Below, piece by piece: positions 17,140 through 25,693 of a stretch of DNA of 64,000 nucleotides (within the stretch, counting starts at the first letter, position 1; each line of letters begins with the position of its first letter). Under the pieces are notes generated by a model. It worked only from the letters and a program-made list of their open reading frames with translations, was not told the origin of the DNA and did not search any database. Both the position numbers and the translations under genes were made by a program. Source of the stretch: RYN-230 sp963814645 (GTDB lineage Bacteria > Actinomycetota > Actinomycetes > Streptosporangiales > Streptosporangiaceae); contig CAWFDX010000004.1 of NCBI GenBank assembly GCA_963814645.1, forward strand, positions 1,426,001 to 1,490,000. Direction: 5' to 3'.

Positions 17140-17910
17140 TCATGTGGCTGGCTCGGGTGGGGCGACGCGGTAGTGGTAGCCGTGGTGGTCGGTGAAGCCG
17201 AGCCGGTGGTAGAGCGCGCGGGCGGCGGCGTTGCCGTCTTCGACCTGGAGGTACAGGTGGTCGGCGCCGCGGGTGGCGGCCTGGGCGGCTAGTACGGCGG
17301 TCAGCGTCCGGGCCAGGCCGCGGCGGCGGTGCGCCGGATCGACCTCGATGGCGGTCAGCCCAGCCCAGCCGCGGGCCACCGCGACCCGGCCGATGGCGAG
17401 GGTCAGGCCATCCTCCCGGATCGAGCCGAAGGCCTGCCACGGGGCGGAGCAGAGCACCTGGCGGGCGTCGGGTGGCAGGCTGGGCTGGCCGCGGTAGTGG
17501 TAGCGGGCCAGCCAGGCCTCGTCGGGTTCGGCGTCGATGTCCACCAGTACCCGGTCCGGCGGGGCAATGCTGGCGATCGTCGCGGCCGGTGCGGTCATTA
17601 CGGTGGCCGCGCCGGGGCGCACCGTCCAGCCTGCGCTGGCCAGGAACCGGTCCACGCCGGTGTCCGCCGGGCGGCCGCACGGGTAGGAGACCGAGATCAT
17701 CGTGGGCAAACCCCGGGCCGCGTACCAGCGGTGCACCGCCGCGGCCGCGGCGGGCAGTGGCTGGCCGGGATCGCCCAGCGCCAGCGCGCTGTTCGCCCGC
17801 CCAGTGAAACCACCGGCCGCGCGCAGCAGCCAGCCGCCCAGTGGCTCTTCCTCGGTACCCCGCCAGCCGAGCGCGGCCACCTCCTCCAGGTCGCTGATCG
17901 AGATCGCCAT
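17140..17910 (-). CDS. GNAT family N-acetyltransferase
   Basis: 256 residues. The C-terminal GNAT domain contains the acetyl-CoA pyrophosphate loop as AIEVDPAHRRRGLARTL (RRRGLA) and ends with ALYHRLGFTDHHGYHYR, the usual last strands. The N-terminal half (about 1-130) looks like a divergent second GNAT-like half, as in many actinobacterial two-domain members. Acetyl acceptor unknown; cytosolic. Divergent from the large repeat protein. The ~185 bp between this gene and the DUF1801 gene hold nothing recognisable. Confidence 0.88.
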   Translation of the reverse strand: MAISISDLEEVAALGWRGTEEEPLGGWLLRAAGGFTGRANSALALGDPGQPLPAAAAAVHRWYAARGLPTMISVSYPCGRPADTGVDRFLASAGWTVRPGAATVMTAPAATIASIAPPDRVLVDIDAEPDEAWLARYHYRGQPSLPPDARQVLCSAPWQAFGSIREDGLTLAIGRVAVARGWAGLTAIEVDPAHRRRGLARTLTAVLAAQAATRGADHLYLQVEDGNAAARALYHRLGFTDHHGYHYRVAPPEPAT

Positions 17911-18018
17911 GCCGCCCAGCGTGCCAGCCCGCCCGGGCCGGCTGAGCCGTATTTCTTGCCTGGTAATAGCGCGTCGCGCTCATGTTTTTCCTGATCTGAA
18001 ACATATCCGCGTTGTAGC

Positions 18019-21000
18019 GTGTGCTGCATGTTCTGGGGTCGGCAGCGATTTAACCGGACAGTTTCCGGCGGGGTAACAGATGAGCTGATCAAATGCGCCA
18101 AAAAGGGTAAGCCGCTCAGTTATTCGCGGGCCCAGACGGTACCCGCGCTCGATGAGGTGGGCGCGTTCGGCGGGCATCGCGCACTCGACGCCAGCCAGCT
18201 GCGGGACGTCCTGGCCAGCGGGCTGCACGGCGACCCGCGGGGCGTGCATATCCGCGGCGCGTACCTTCGCGGCCTGCTTGACCTGGACGGAATCAAGTCC
18301 ACGATCGGGCTCCGGTTCACCGGATGCCGGTTCGACCAGCCGCCTTCGCTGCGCGACGCGGTGCTGCCCTGGCTGCACCTCGACGGCTGCGTGCTGCCCG
18401 GGATCGTGGCCGGCTGGGCCCGGATCGGCACCTTAAGTATCACTGGCTGCCGGATCGAGGGAAATAGCCAGGATGGTGCCGTTCAGCTCGACGGCGCGCA
18501 TATTCAGCATGAGCTCGATATGCGCGGGACGCGCATTACCAACAACTGCGGAGTGGCGCTGAGCGGCGCGGCGCTGAACGTAGGGGATGGCGCGTGCACC
18601 GGCGTATTGCTGGACGGGCTGAGTGCCGCGGGCCGGGCCGGCCGGTCCGGCACAGTCCGGCTGTCCGGGGCCCGGATCAGCGGCAGCCTGCTGCTGCGCG
18701 GGGCCTGGCTGACCAACGCCACCGGGCCCGCCCTGGTCGCGGACGGCATCCGGGTCAGCGGGGACACCAGGCTGGGCCGCAGCCCCGCGTCCGGAACCGA
18801 GTTCCAGGCCACCGGCGCGGCGGGCACCGGCACGGTGCTGCTCCGCGGCGCGGTGCTGGCCGGCGAACTGGTGCTGCACGGGGCCCGGATCAAGAGTGTG
18901 GCTAGCGCCGGTCCCGGGCTGGCCCGGGACGCGGCGGGCCCCGGCCCCGGGGTCCAGCCGGGCAGCGCGCTGTGCGCTACCCCGGGGGCGCTGTGCCTGT
19001 CCGGCAGCACGATCCGCCGCGATCTGGTGCTGCGGGACACCGCCCTGGTCAACAGCACCGGTCCCGCGCTGGCGGCGGACCGGGTCCGGGTCCGCGGCAG
19101 CGCACTGCTCGACGGCGGCTTGCTGGCGCACGGTGCACGGCAGGACGGGGCGGTCCGGCTGGCCCGGGCCGGGATCGGCGGCGACCTGCTGCTGCACGGC
19201 GCCCGGCTGGCCAGCGGAACCGGCCCCGCGCTGCTGGCCGACGGGCTGACCGTGCACGGCGACCTGATGCTGGCCGCGGCGGCCGCCCCGGGACCGGCGT
19301 TCAGCGCGACCGGGGCAGGCGAGGCGGGCACGGTGCTGCTCCGCGGGGCCAGCGTGGGCGGCAGCCTGTCGCTGGACGGCGCGGTGGTCGAGCACCTCGG
19401 CCCGGCGGGCGCTGGCCCGGTGGATGCTCGCGCGGCTGGGGTCGGCGCAGCGGGTACCGGTCCGGCGGCGGCCCGGCCGGCGCTCAGCCTGGCGGCTGGC
19501 GGCGCGACCGGCGGCCCGGGCGCGGGCGGTCTGGATGCGGCCGGCGGTCTAGATGGGGGCGGCGGTCTGGATGGGGGCGGCCCGGGCGACCAGGCCCGGG
19601 CGGTGGGGGAGCAGGTCCGCCGGGAGATGACGGCCGGCCAGCCGGCCCGGCTGCCCGAGATCACCAGGATGCTCCTGGGCAGCCCGCCGGACGGCAGCCC
19701 GCCGGACGGCAGCCCGCCGCCGGGGCAGGCGCTGTCGCCGGGCGCGGTGTGCCTGGATGGCAGCACGGTCGGCGGCCGCCTGGTGCTCAGCCGTGCCCTG
19801 CTGCGCAGCGACACCGGCCCGGCGGTGCGGGCCAGCCGGCTGGTGGTGCGGTCCGGCGTGACCGGCGGCAGCCCGCCCGGACCAGGACTGACCGCGATCG
19901 GGGCCGGCGCGGACGGCGCGGTCTGCCTGGCCAGCGCAGACATCACCGGCCCGCTGGCGCTGCCCGGCGCGACGCTGATCAACGCCACCGGGCCGGCCCT
20001 GGCTGCGGCGGCCGCGCGGATCCACGGCGACGTGCGGCTGGACCACGACTTCATGGCCGCCGGGGCGGGCCAGGCCGGTGGTGTGGTGCTGGCCGGCGCC
20101 GAGGTAGACCAAGAACTGAGCTGCTCCGGCTGGTTCGCCTGCCAGGCGGCGAAGGGAACGGCCGGGGCCGCCGCCCGCGGGCCCGCGCTGGACCTGGGCC
20201 GGGCCCGCGTCGGAACGCTGCGGCTCGGCGGCCGCCGGCCCGCCGGTTTCGCGGCCGACGGTGGCTTCCGGCTGGACGGCCTGCGGTATTCCGGGCTGCC
20301 GCTGCTCGGTGACCCGGAGCTGCTGACACCGCGGCCGCGTGGGCGGCTGGGCCGCCAACGGCGTGGCGCGGACCGGGGATCGCAGCGGGCGGCGGTGGCG
20401 CAGTGGCTGTCCTGGCTGCGGCATGAGACGGCGGAACACGCGGACCAGCCGTATGCCGCGCTGGCCGCCGCCTACCGGGGTGCCGGGCAGGACGGCCTGG
20501 CCCGGACGATCCTCGTCGCGCAGCGGGACGACGCCTGGGCCCGGGGCTCGGTGAACCCGGCCCGGCGGCTGGGCCAGCGGGCCGTCCGCTGGCTGACCGG
20601 GTACGGCTACCGCTCGTGGTACGCGCTGCTCTGGCTGGCCGGGCTGGTCGCGGTCACCGTGGGGCTGGCCGTGTTCTGGTTCGGGCCGGGCCGGTACATC
20701 CAGCCCACCCCGGCCAGCGGCCTGGCCCGGTACATCCAGACCACTCCGGTGGCCAGCCCGTCGCCCACCGGCAGCGCAACGGCCGCGGTCACCCCATCAC
20801 CCGCCGCCAGCCCAGCACCGGCGGCCAGCGCCTCGCCCTCCGCCAGCACCTCGCCGTCGGCTAGCGGGCGCCCGGCCGCAAGCGGCTCACCGCCCGCAGG
20901 CGGGTCCCGGCGCGGCGGCCGCACTCCCCGGACCGGCGCCGCCGGTGATCCGGGCCCGCCCGAATGCGGCGTGGCAGGCCGGGCCGGCTACGCACTGGAC

Positions 21001-21162
21001 CTCGTGCTCCCGTTCACCGGCCAGCCTGGGCCGTGCGCCGCGTCCACCGCCCCTGGCCTGCTCGTCTTCGGCTGGCTGGTCCGGGTGCTGGCGATCACAC
21101 TGCTCGCGGTCTACGTGGCCGGCCTGGCCGGCCTGACCCGGCGCCACCCGGGCCCCGGCTGA
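18019..21162 (+). CDS. large repeat-rich membrane protein ('membrane-associated oxidoreductase'-type, beta-helix-like)
   Basis: Up to 1,047 residues. It belongs to an actinobacterial family often labelled 'membrane-associated oxidoreductase', although no redox motif is visible. From ~70 to ~790 it consists of repeats such as GAVRLARAGIGGDLLLHGA, giving short beta strands in series as in a right-handed beta-helix. Between repeats are Gly/Pro linkers including near-perfect repeats (GGLDGGGGLDGGG; SPPDGSPPDGSPP). A helical segment (QWLSWLRHETAEHADQPYAA onward) is followed by one membrane helix, a Pro/Ser/Ala-rich outer segment and a second membrane helix at the C-terminus. Start is uncertain: GTG 18019, ATG 18028 or later. 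Function unknown. Confidence 0.75.
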   Translation: MCCMFWGRQRFNRTVSGGVTDELIKCAKKGKPLSYSRAQTVPALDEVGAFGGHRALDASQLRDVLASGLHGDPRGVHIRGAYLRGLLDLDGIKSTIGLRFTGCRFDQPPSLRDAVLPWLHLDGCVLPGIVAGWARIGTLSITGCRIEGNSQDGAVQLDGAHIQHELDMRGTRITNNCGVALSGAALNVGDGACTGVLLDGLSAAGRAGRSGTVRLSGARISGSLLLRGAWLTNATGPALVADGIRVSGDTRLGRSPASGTEFQATGAAGTGTVLLRGAVLAGELVLHGARIKSVASAGPGLARDAAGPGPGVQPGSALCATPGALCLSGSTIRRDLVLRDTALVNSTGPALAADRVRVRGSALLDGGLLAHGARQDGAVRLARAGIGGDLLLHGARLASGTGPALLADGLTVHGDLMLAAAAAPGPAFSATGAGEAGTVLLRGASVGGSLSLDGAVVEHLGPAGAGPVDARAAGVGAAGTGPAAARPALSLAAGGATGGPGAGGLDAAGGLDGGGGLDGGGPGDQARAVGEQVRREMTAGQPARLPEITRMLLGSPPDGSPPDGSPPPGQALSPGAVCLDGSTVGGRLVLSRALLRSDTGPAVRASRLVVRSGVTGGSPPGPGLTAIGAGADGAVCLASADITGPLALPGATLINATGPALAAAAARIHGDVRLDHDFMAAGAGQAGGVVLAGAEVDQELSCSGWFACQAAKGTAGAAARGPALDLGRARVGTLRLGGRRPAGFAADGGFRLDGLRYSGLPLLGDPELLTPRPRGRLGRQRRGADRGSQRAAVAQWLSWLRHETAEHADQPYAALAAAYRGAGQDGLARTILVAQRDDAWARGSVNPARRLGQRAVRWLTGYGYRSWYALLWLAGLVAVTVGLAVFWFGPGRYIQPTPASGLARYIQTTPVASPSPTGSATAAVTPSPAASPAPAASASPSASTSPSASGRPAASGSPPAGGSRRGGRTPRTGAAGDPGPPECGVAGRAGYALDLVLPFTGQPGPCAASTAPGLLVFGWLVRVLAITLLAVYVAGLAGLTRRHPGPG

Positions 21163-21194
21163 GCAACACCGGCCACGGCGTAGGGTCAGTTTTC

Positions 21195-22178
21195 GTGCCC
21201 AATCGTGAGCTGGTGGTGCTCGGCACGGCGAGCCAGACGCCGACCCGCACCCGGAACCACAACGGCTACCTGCTGCGCTGGGATGCCGAGGGGCTGCTGT
21301 TCGACCCCGGCGAGGGCACCCAGCGGCAGATGCTGTTCGCCGGGGTCACCGCGAGCCAGATCACCCGGATCTGCGTCACCCACTTCCACGGCGATCACTG
21401 CCTGGGCCTGCCCGGCGTGCTGGCCCGGATCTCCCTGGACCAGGTGGAGCACCCGGTGGAGATCTACTACCCGGCCGCCAGCGAGCCGGTGTTCCACCAC
21501 CTCCGCCGGGCCGCGCTGTACCGCGACAGCGCCAACCTCCAGGAACGGCCGGTCCACGAGGCGGGCACCCTGGCCAGCACGCCAGCATTCAGCCTGGAAG
21601 CCCGCCCGCTCGAACACAGCGTGCCGACGTTCGGGTACCGGCTGGCCGAGCCGGACGGCCGCCGGATGCTGCCCGACAAGCTGCTCGCGCTCGGCATCAC
21701 TGGCCCGGACGTCGGCCGGCTCAAGCAGCAGGGCGAGCTGGTGGCCGGCGGCCGCCGGATCACCGTCGAGCAGGTCAGCCAGCCACGGCCGGGCCAGCGG
21801 TTCGCGTTCATCATGGACACCCGGCTGTGCGACGCCGCGTTCGAGCTGGCCGACCAGGCCGACATGCTGGTCTGTGAGTCCACCTTCGCGGACACGGAGG
21901 CCGCGCTGGCCCGGGAGTGGGGGCATCTGACGGCCAGCGAGGCGGGCCGCATCGCGGCCGAGGCCCGGGCCCGGCTGCTGGTGCTGACCCACTTCTCGCA
22001 GCGGTACGACGCCGCGGCCAGCGAGCGGCTGGCCGGCCAGGCGGCCAGCGCATTCGGCGGCGAGGTGGTGCTGGCCCGTGACCTGACCCGGATCCCGGTG
22101 CCGGCCCGGCCCCCCAGCCCGGCACATAAGTCAACAAAATTCCCCATTGATGAACCGGCCCGCATGCCTTATGAATGA
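21195..22178 (+). CDS. rnz: ribonuclease Z (tRNA 3'-processing endonuclease)
   Basis: 327-residue zinc metallo-beta-lactamase-fold nuclease that cuts the 3' trailer from tRNA precursors. The zinc motif THFHGDHCLGLPG supplies His63, His65, Asp67 and His68; downstream are LEHSVPTFGYRL, the FIMDTRLCD strand, HLTASEAGRIA and LTHFSQRY, all in the usual order. GTG 21195 (MPNRELVVLGTASQTP) fits the family start; the in-frame sequence upstream belongs to the preceding gene. A ~20-residue C-terminal tail exceeds the core. The stop is three bases before the pectinase GTG, so the two are probably translated from one mRNA despite unrelated functions. Confidence 0.92.
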   Translation: MPNRELVVLGTASQTPTRTRNHNGYLLRWDAEGLLFDPGEGTQRQMLFAGVTASQITRICVTHFHGDHCLGLPGVLARISLDQVEHPVEIYYPAASEPVFHHLRRAALYRDSANLQERPVHEAGTLASTPAFSLEARPLEHSVPTFGYRLAEPDGRRMLPDKLLALGITGPDVGRLKQQGELVAGGRRITVEQVSQPRPGQRFAFIMDTRLCDAAFELADQADMLVCESTFADTEAALAREWGHLTASEAGRIAAEARARLLVLTHFSQRYDAAASERLAGQAASAFGGEVVLARDLTRIPVPARPPSPAHKSTKFPIDEPARMPYE

Positions 22179-22181
22179 CGC

Positions 22182-24626
22182 GTGGCCGACATTGAGGTAA
22201 CCCCCGCCCGCACCCGCACGTTACGGCGTGCCCTGGCCGCCGCGTCCGGCGCGGCGCTCGCCGCAGGCCTGCTCACCGCGTTACCCACGCTGGCCGCCGC
22301 GGCCACCGGGGTGACACTGACGGTGGCCAAGAGCGGCGCCGAGTACACCAGCGTGCAGGCCGCGGTGAACGCGGTGCCTGAAAATCCCACCGTCCCGTAC
22401 ACGATCCTGATCGGGCCGGGCACGTACGACGAGACGGTGACGATCCCGTCCGACAAGCCGGATCTGACGCTGCAGGGCAGCACCGGCAACCCGGCCGACG
22501 TGGTGATCACCGCGGCCAACTACAACGGCGAGACCGACCCGGCCGGCGGCACCTACGGCACCGAGGGCTCGGCCACCGTGCACGCGCAGGCCAGCGACTT
22601 CACCGCCGAGTACATCACGTTCTCGAACACGTTCGACAAGAACGACTTCCCGACCGTGACCGGCACCCAGGCGGTGGCCATCGCCATGGAAGGCGACCGG
22701 CAGGTGTACCGGGACGACATCTTCTACGGCCACCAGGACACGCTGCTGAGCTGGGACTCGTCGGCGACCACGACGCTGCGCCAGTACGTCTACGACTCGA
22801 CCATCGAAGGCGACGTGGACTTCATCTTCGGCAACGGCAGCCTGGTCGTGGACCGGTCGCACATCATCGCGCTGAACGACGGCATCTACACCAAGGCGTA
22901 CCTGACCGCGCCGGCCACGTACGGCAGCAACCCGTTCGGCATCCTGATCACCGGCTCCACGGTGACCAGCACGCTGGCGCCGAACGACATCTACCTGGGC
23001 CGGGCCTGGGAACCGTACACCGGCGCGGTGCCGCAACTGGTCATCCGGGACACTAACCTGCCCGCCCAGGTCAACGCGACCGACCCGTACCTGGGCATCT
23101 CCGGCGCGACGTGGACCGCGGGCCGGTACGGCGAGTATGACAACACCGGTTACGGCGCCAGCCCGGCCAACCCGGACCGGCCGCAGCTCACCGACGCGCA
23201 GGCCACCGGCTTCACCGCGCAGACCTACCTGGCCGGCAGTGACGGCTGGGACCCGGTCGCGCCCGCCACCGGCGGCACGGTAGCCAGCCTGGCCCAGGAA
23301 CAGTCGTCGCGCACCGGCGACACCCGGCGCGTCACCCAGCCCACACTGCCCCCCACCTGCCAGACGCTGACCGCGGCCCTACCCGCCCCCACCGATGAAC
23401 TCTTCCCGGACGCGGACGAGTCCGCGCCGCCGGACACGGCGCGGATCCAGGCCGCGCTGAACGCCTGCGCCGGCACCGGCCAGGCCGTCGTGCTGGCCGC
23501 CAGCCCGCCTGCCAGCGGCTCCGGCAGCGGGCCGCCGGACACCGCGTTCCTGTCCGCCCCGCTCACCATCGGCAACGACGAGTACCTGGTCATCGGCGCG
23601 GGCGCGACGCTGTACGCGTCACGGAACGCGGCCGACTACCAGACCGCCGGCGACCCGGCCTGCGGCTCGATCGGCACCTCCAGCAGTGGCTGCAACGCGT
23701 TCATCACCGTCACCGGGGTGGACTCCGGCATCGAGGGCGGGGGCTTCGGGCCGCACCAGGGCAGCATCGACGGCCGTGGCGGGCAGGACATCCTGGGCAC
23801 CAGCACGTCCTGGTGGCAGGTGGCCGCCACCGCCACCGCGGAGGGTCTCAAGCAGGTCAACCCGCGGCTGATCCAGGCCACCGACGCGAACAACCTGACC
23901 ATCTACAACCTGACCCTGGAGAACTCGGCCAAGGAGCACCTGTACTACAAGAACGGCGGTGGCCTGGTCGTCTGGGGGCTGCGCATCGTGACGCCGGACA
24001 CCACGTACAACACCGACGGCGTCGACTTCGACTCCTCGGCCTATGGCACCATTCGCGACTCGGTCATCCAGGACGGCGACGACTGCGTGGCCATGCAGAC
24101 CAACAACGCCACCGACGCGCACATCACGGTGGCCGGCAACCAGTGCTACGGCACGCACGGCATCTCGATCGGCAGCGAGACGACGTATGGCCTGGAGTCG
24201 ATCCTGGTCGAGGACAACTTCATCGACGGCCGGGACAGCAGTGGCACGGAGAGCACGATCCCGGCCGGCATCCGGATCAAGAGCTACGCCGGGGCCGGCG
24301 GCACCGTCACCGACGTGAAGTACGTGGACACCACGATGCGGTCGCTGCAGTACCCGATCGACATCAACCCGTTCTACGACCCGGCCACCGGCACCAGCGA
24401 TCCGTACTTCGCCGGCGTCGAGATCGACGGGGCGACCGAGACCGGCTCGGTGGCCGGCGCCGAGTCGGTGCTGGACGGCTTCAGTCCCGCCCTCCCGCTC
24501 GGGCTGACGCTGCGCGACGTGCACTTCGACGTCACCGCGACCACCGCCCAGGACGCGAACATCACCGAGATCGACTCGGACCTGGCCATCTCCGGCCCGG
24601 GGGTGACGGTTACCCGGGCCGGCTAG
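22182..24626 (+). CDS. secreted pectinesterase (CE8) - polygalacturonase (GH28) fusion
   Basis: 814-residue two-domain enzyme for pectin breakdown. A signal peptide (about 15-42) is followed by a CE8 pectin methylesterase (~45-360): GHQDTLL near 183 with the catalytic acid Asp, GDVDFIFGNG near 211 with the nucleophile Asp, and YLGRAWEP near 271. A short linker leads to a GH28 polygalacturonase (~420-800) with NTDGVDF (610), QDGDDCVAMQ (catalytic Asp pair, 631), GTHGISIGS (657) and GIRIKSY (698). De-esterification and hydrolysis of homogalacturonan thus reside on one chain. GTG 22182. The 3' end forms a hairpin with the convergent gnd gene. Confidence 0.93.
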   Translation: MADIEVTPARTRTLRRALAAASGAALAAGLLTALPTLAAAATGVTLTVAKSGAEYTSVQAAVNAVPENPTVPYTILIGPGTYDETVTIPSDKPDLTLQGSTGNPADVVITAANYNGETDPAGGTYGTEGSATVHAQASDFTAEYITFSNTFDKNDFPTVTGTQAVAIAMEGDRQVYRDDIFYGHQDTLLSWDSSATTTLRQYVYDSTIEGDVDFIFGNGSLVVDRSHIIALNDGIYTKAYLTAPATYGSNPFGILITGSTVTSTLAPNDIYLGRAWEPYTGAVPQLVIRDTNLPAQVNATDPYLGISGATWTAGRYGEYDNTGYGASPANPDRPQLTDAQATGFTAQTYLAGSDGWDPVAPATGGTVASLAQEQSSRTGDTRRVTQPTLPPTCQTLTAALPAPTDELFPDADESAPPDTARIQAALNACAGTGQAVVLAASPPASGSGSGPPDTAFLSAPLTIGNDEYLVIGAGATLYASRNAADYQTAGDPACGSIGTSSSGCNAFITVTGVDSGIEGGGFGPHQGSIDGRGGQDILGTSTSWWQVAATATAEGLKQVNPRLIQATDANNLTIYNLTLENSAKEHLYYKNGGGLVVWGLRIVTPDTTYNTDGVDFDSSAYGTIRDSVIQDGDDCVAMQTNNATDAHITVAGNQCYGTHGISIGSETTYGLESILVEDNFIDGRDSSGTESTIPAGIRIKSYAGAGGTVTDVKYVDTTMRSLQYPIDINPFYDPATGTSDPYFAGVEIDGATETGSVAGAESVLDGFSPALPLGLTLRDVHFDVTATTAQDANITEIDSDLAISGPGVTVTRAG

Positions 24627-24653
24627 CCGCGGGAGCCGCTGCCCGGCGGCTAG
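24623..24653. terminator. hairpin spanning both stop codons of convergent genes
   Basis: Stem CTAGCCGC (24623-24630) / GCGGCTAG (24646-24653) with a 15-nt GC-rich loop. The left arm includes the TAG stop of the pectinase fusion (24624-24626) and the right arm includes the complement of the gnd stop (24650-24652). Probable shared terminator. Confidence 0.65.
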
Positions 24654-25684
24654 TGGGCCGGCTTCTCCTGGTGCCCGCCGAACTCGCTGCGCAGCGCGGA
24701 CAGCAGCTTGTCGCTGAACTCGCCGAGCCCGCGTGACTCGAACCGCTCGAACAGCGCGGCGGTGATGACCGCGGCTGGCACGCCCTCCTCGATCGCCGCC
24801 ATCACCGTCCAGCGGCCCTCGCCCGAGTCGGACACGCGCCCGGCGAAGTCGTCCAGCTGCGGGGAGCGGGCCAGCGCGTCGGCGGTCAGGTCGATCAGCC
24901 AGGAGCTGATCACCGAGCCGCGCCGCCACACCTCTGCGACCTCGCCCACGTCGATGGTGTACTGGTAGTACTGCGGGTCGCGCAGCGGGGTGGTCTCCGC
25001 GTCCGCCACCTGCATCCCGGCCTTGCCCACGTTGGCGTGCTTGATGATGGACAGGCCCTCGGCGATCGCGGCCATCATGCCGTACTCAATCCCGTTGTGC
25101 ACCATCTTGACGAAGTGCCCGGCCCCGGCCGGCCCGCAGTGCAGGTACCCGTCCGGGGCGGTGCCGGTCCGGGTCCGGCCCGGCGTCGGCTCGGCCGTGC
25201 CCTGCCCCGGCGCGATCGACTTGAAGATCGGGTCGAGCCGCTCGACCGGGCCGTCCTCGCCGCCGATCATCAGGCAGAAACCGCGCTCCAGGCCGAACAC
25301 GCCACCCGACGTGCCGACGTCGATGTAGTGCAGATCCTTGGGGATGAGCTGCTTGGCCCGGTCGATGTCGTCCCGGTAGTAGGTGTTGCCGCCGTCGATG
25401 ATGGTGTCGCCCGGCTCCATCATGTCGGCCAGCTGGTTGACCACCTGCCCGGTGACCGAGGCGGGCAGCATGACCCAGGCCGCCCGCGGCTTCTCTAGCT
25501 TGGCGATGAACTCCTGCAGCGTGGTCGCGCCCGTGGCGCCCTCGCCGGCCAGCTGCTTGACGTGCAACTCGGTGTGGTCGTACGCGACGACCCGGTGGCC
25601 GTCCCGCATCAGCCGCCGGCTGAGGTTCGCGCCCATCCGGCCGAGCCCGACCATGCCGAGCTGCATGGGCCTGTCCGTAGTCAT
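24650..25684 (-). CDS. gnd: 6-phosphogluconate dehydrogenase, decarboxylating (short GndA/YqeC type)
   Basis: 344 residues; oxidises 6-phosphogluconate to ribulose 5-phosphate in the pentose phosphate pathway. N-terminal Rossmann motif GMVGLGRMGANLSRRL, IIDGGNTYYRDD, then the substrate-site GTSGGVFGLERGFCLMIGG and KMVHNGIEYGMM with catalytic Lys and Asn; C-terminal helical domain through SDSGEGRWTVMAAIEEGVP. It is the shorter, usually NAD-preferring class rather than the ~470-residue form; cofactor preference is inferred from class. A 17-residue Thr/Pro-rich insert follows APGQG. Lies nine bases after pgi in the same direction, so the two form an operon. Confidence 0.93.
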   Translation of the reverse strand: MTTDRPMQLGMVGLGRMGANLSRRLMRDGHRVVAYDHTELHVKQLAGEGATGATTLQEFIAKLEKPRAAWVMLPASVTGQVVNQLADMMEPGDTIIDGGNTYYRDDIDRAKQLIPKDLHYIDVGTSGGVFGLERGFCLMIGGEDGPVERLDPIFKSIAPGQGTAEPTPGRTRTGTAPDGYLHCGPAGAGHFVKMVHNGIEYGMMAAIAEGLSIIKHANVGKAGMQVADAETTPLRDPQYYQYTIDVGEVAEVWRRGSVISSWLIDLTADALARSPQLDDFAGRVSDSGEGRWTVMAAIEEGVPAAVITAALFERFESRGLGEFSDKLLSALRSEFGGHQEKPAH

Positions 25685-25693
25685 CGGGTTCTC

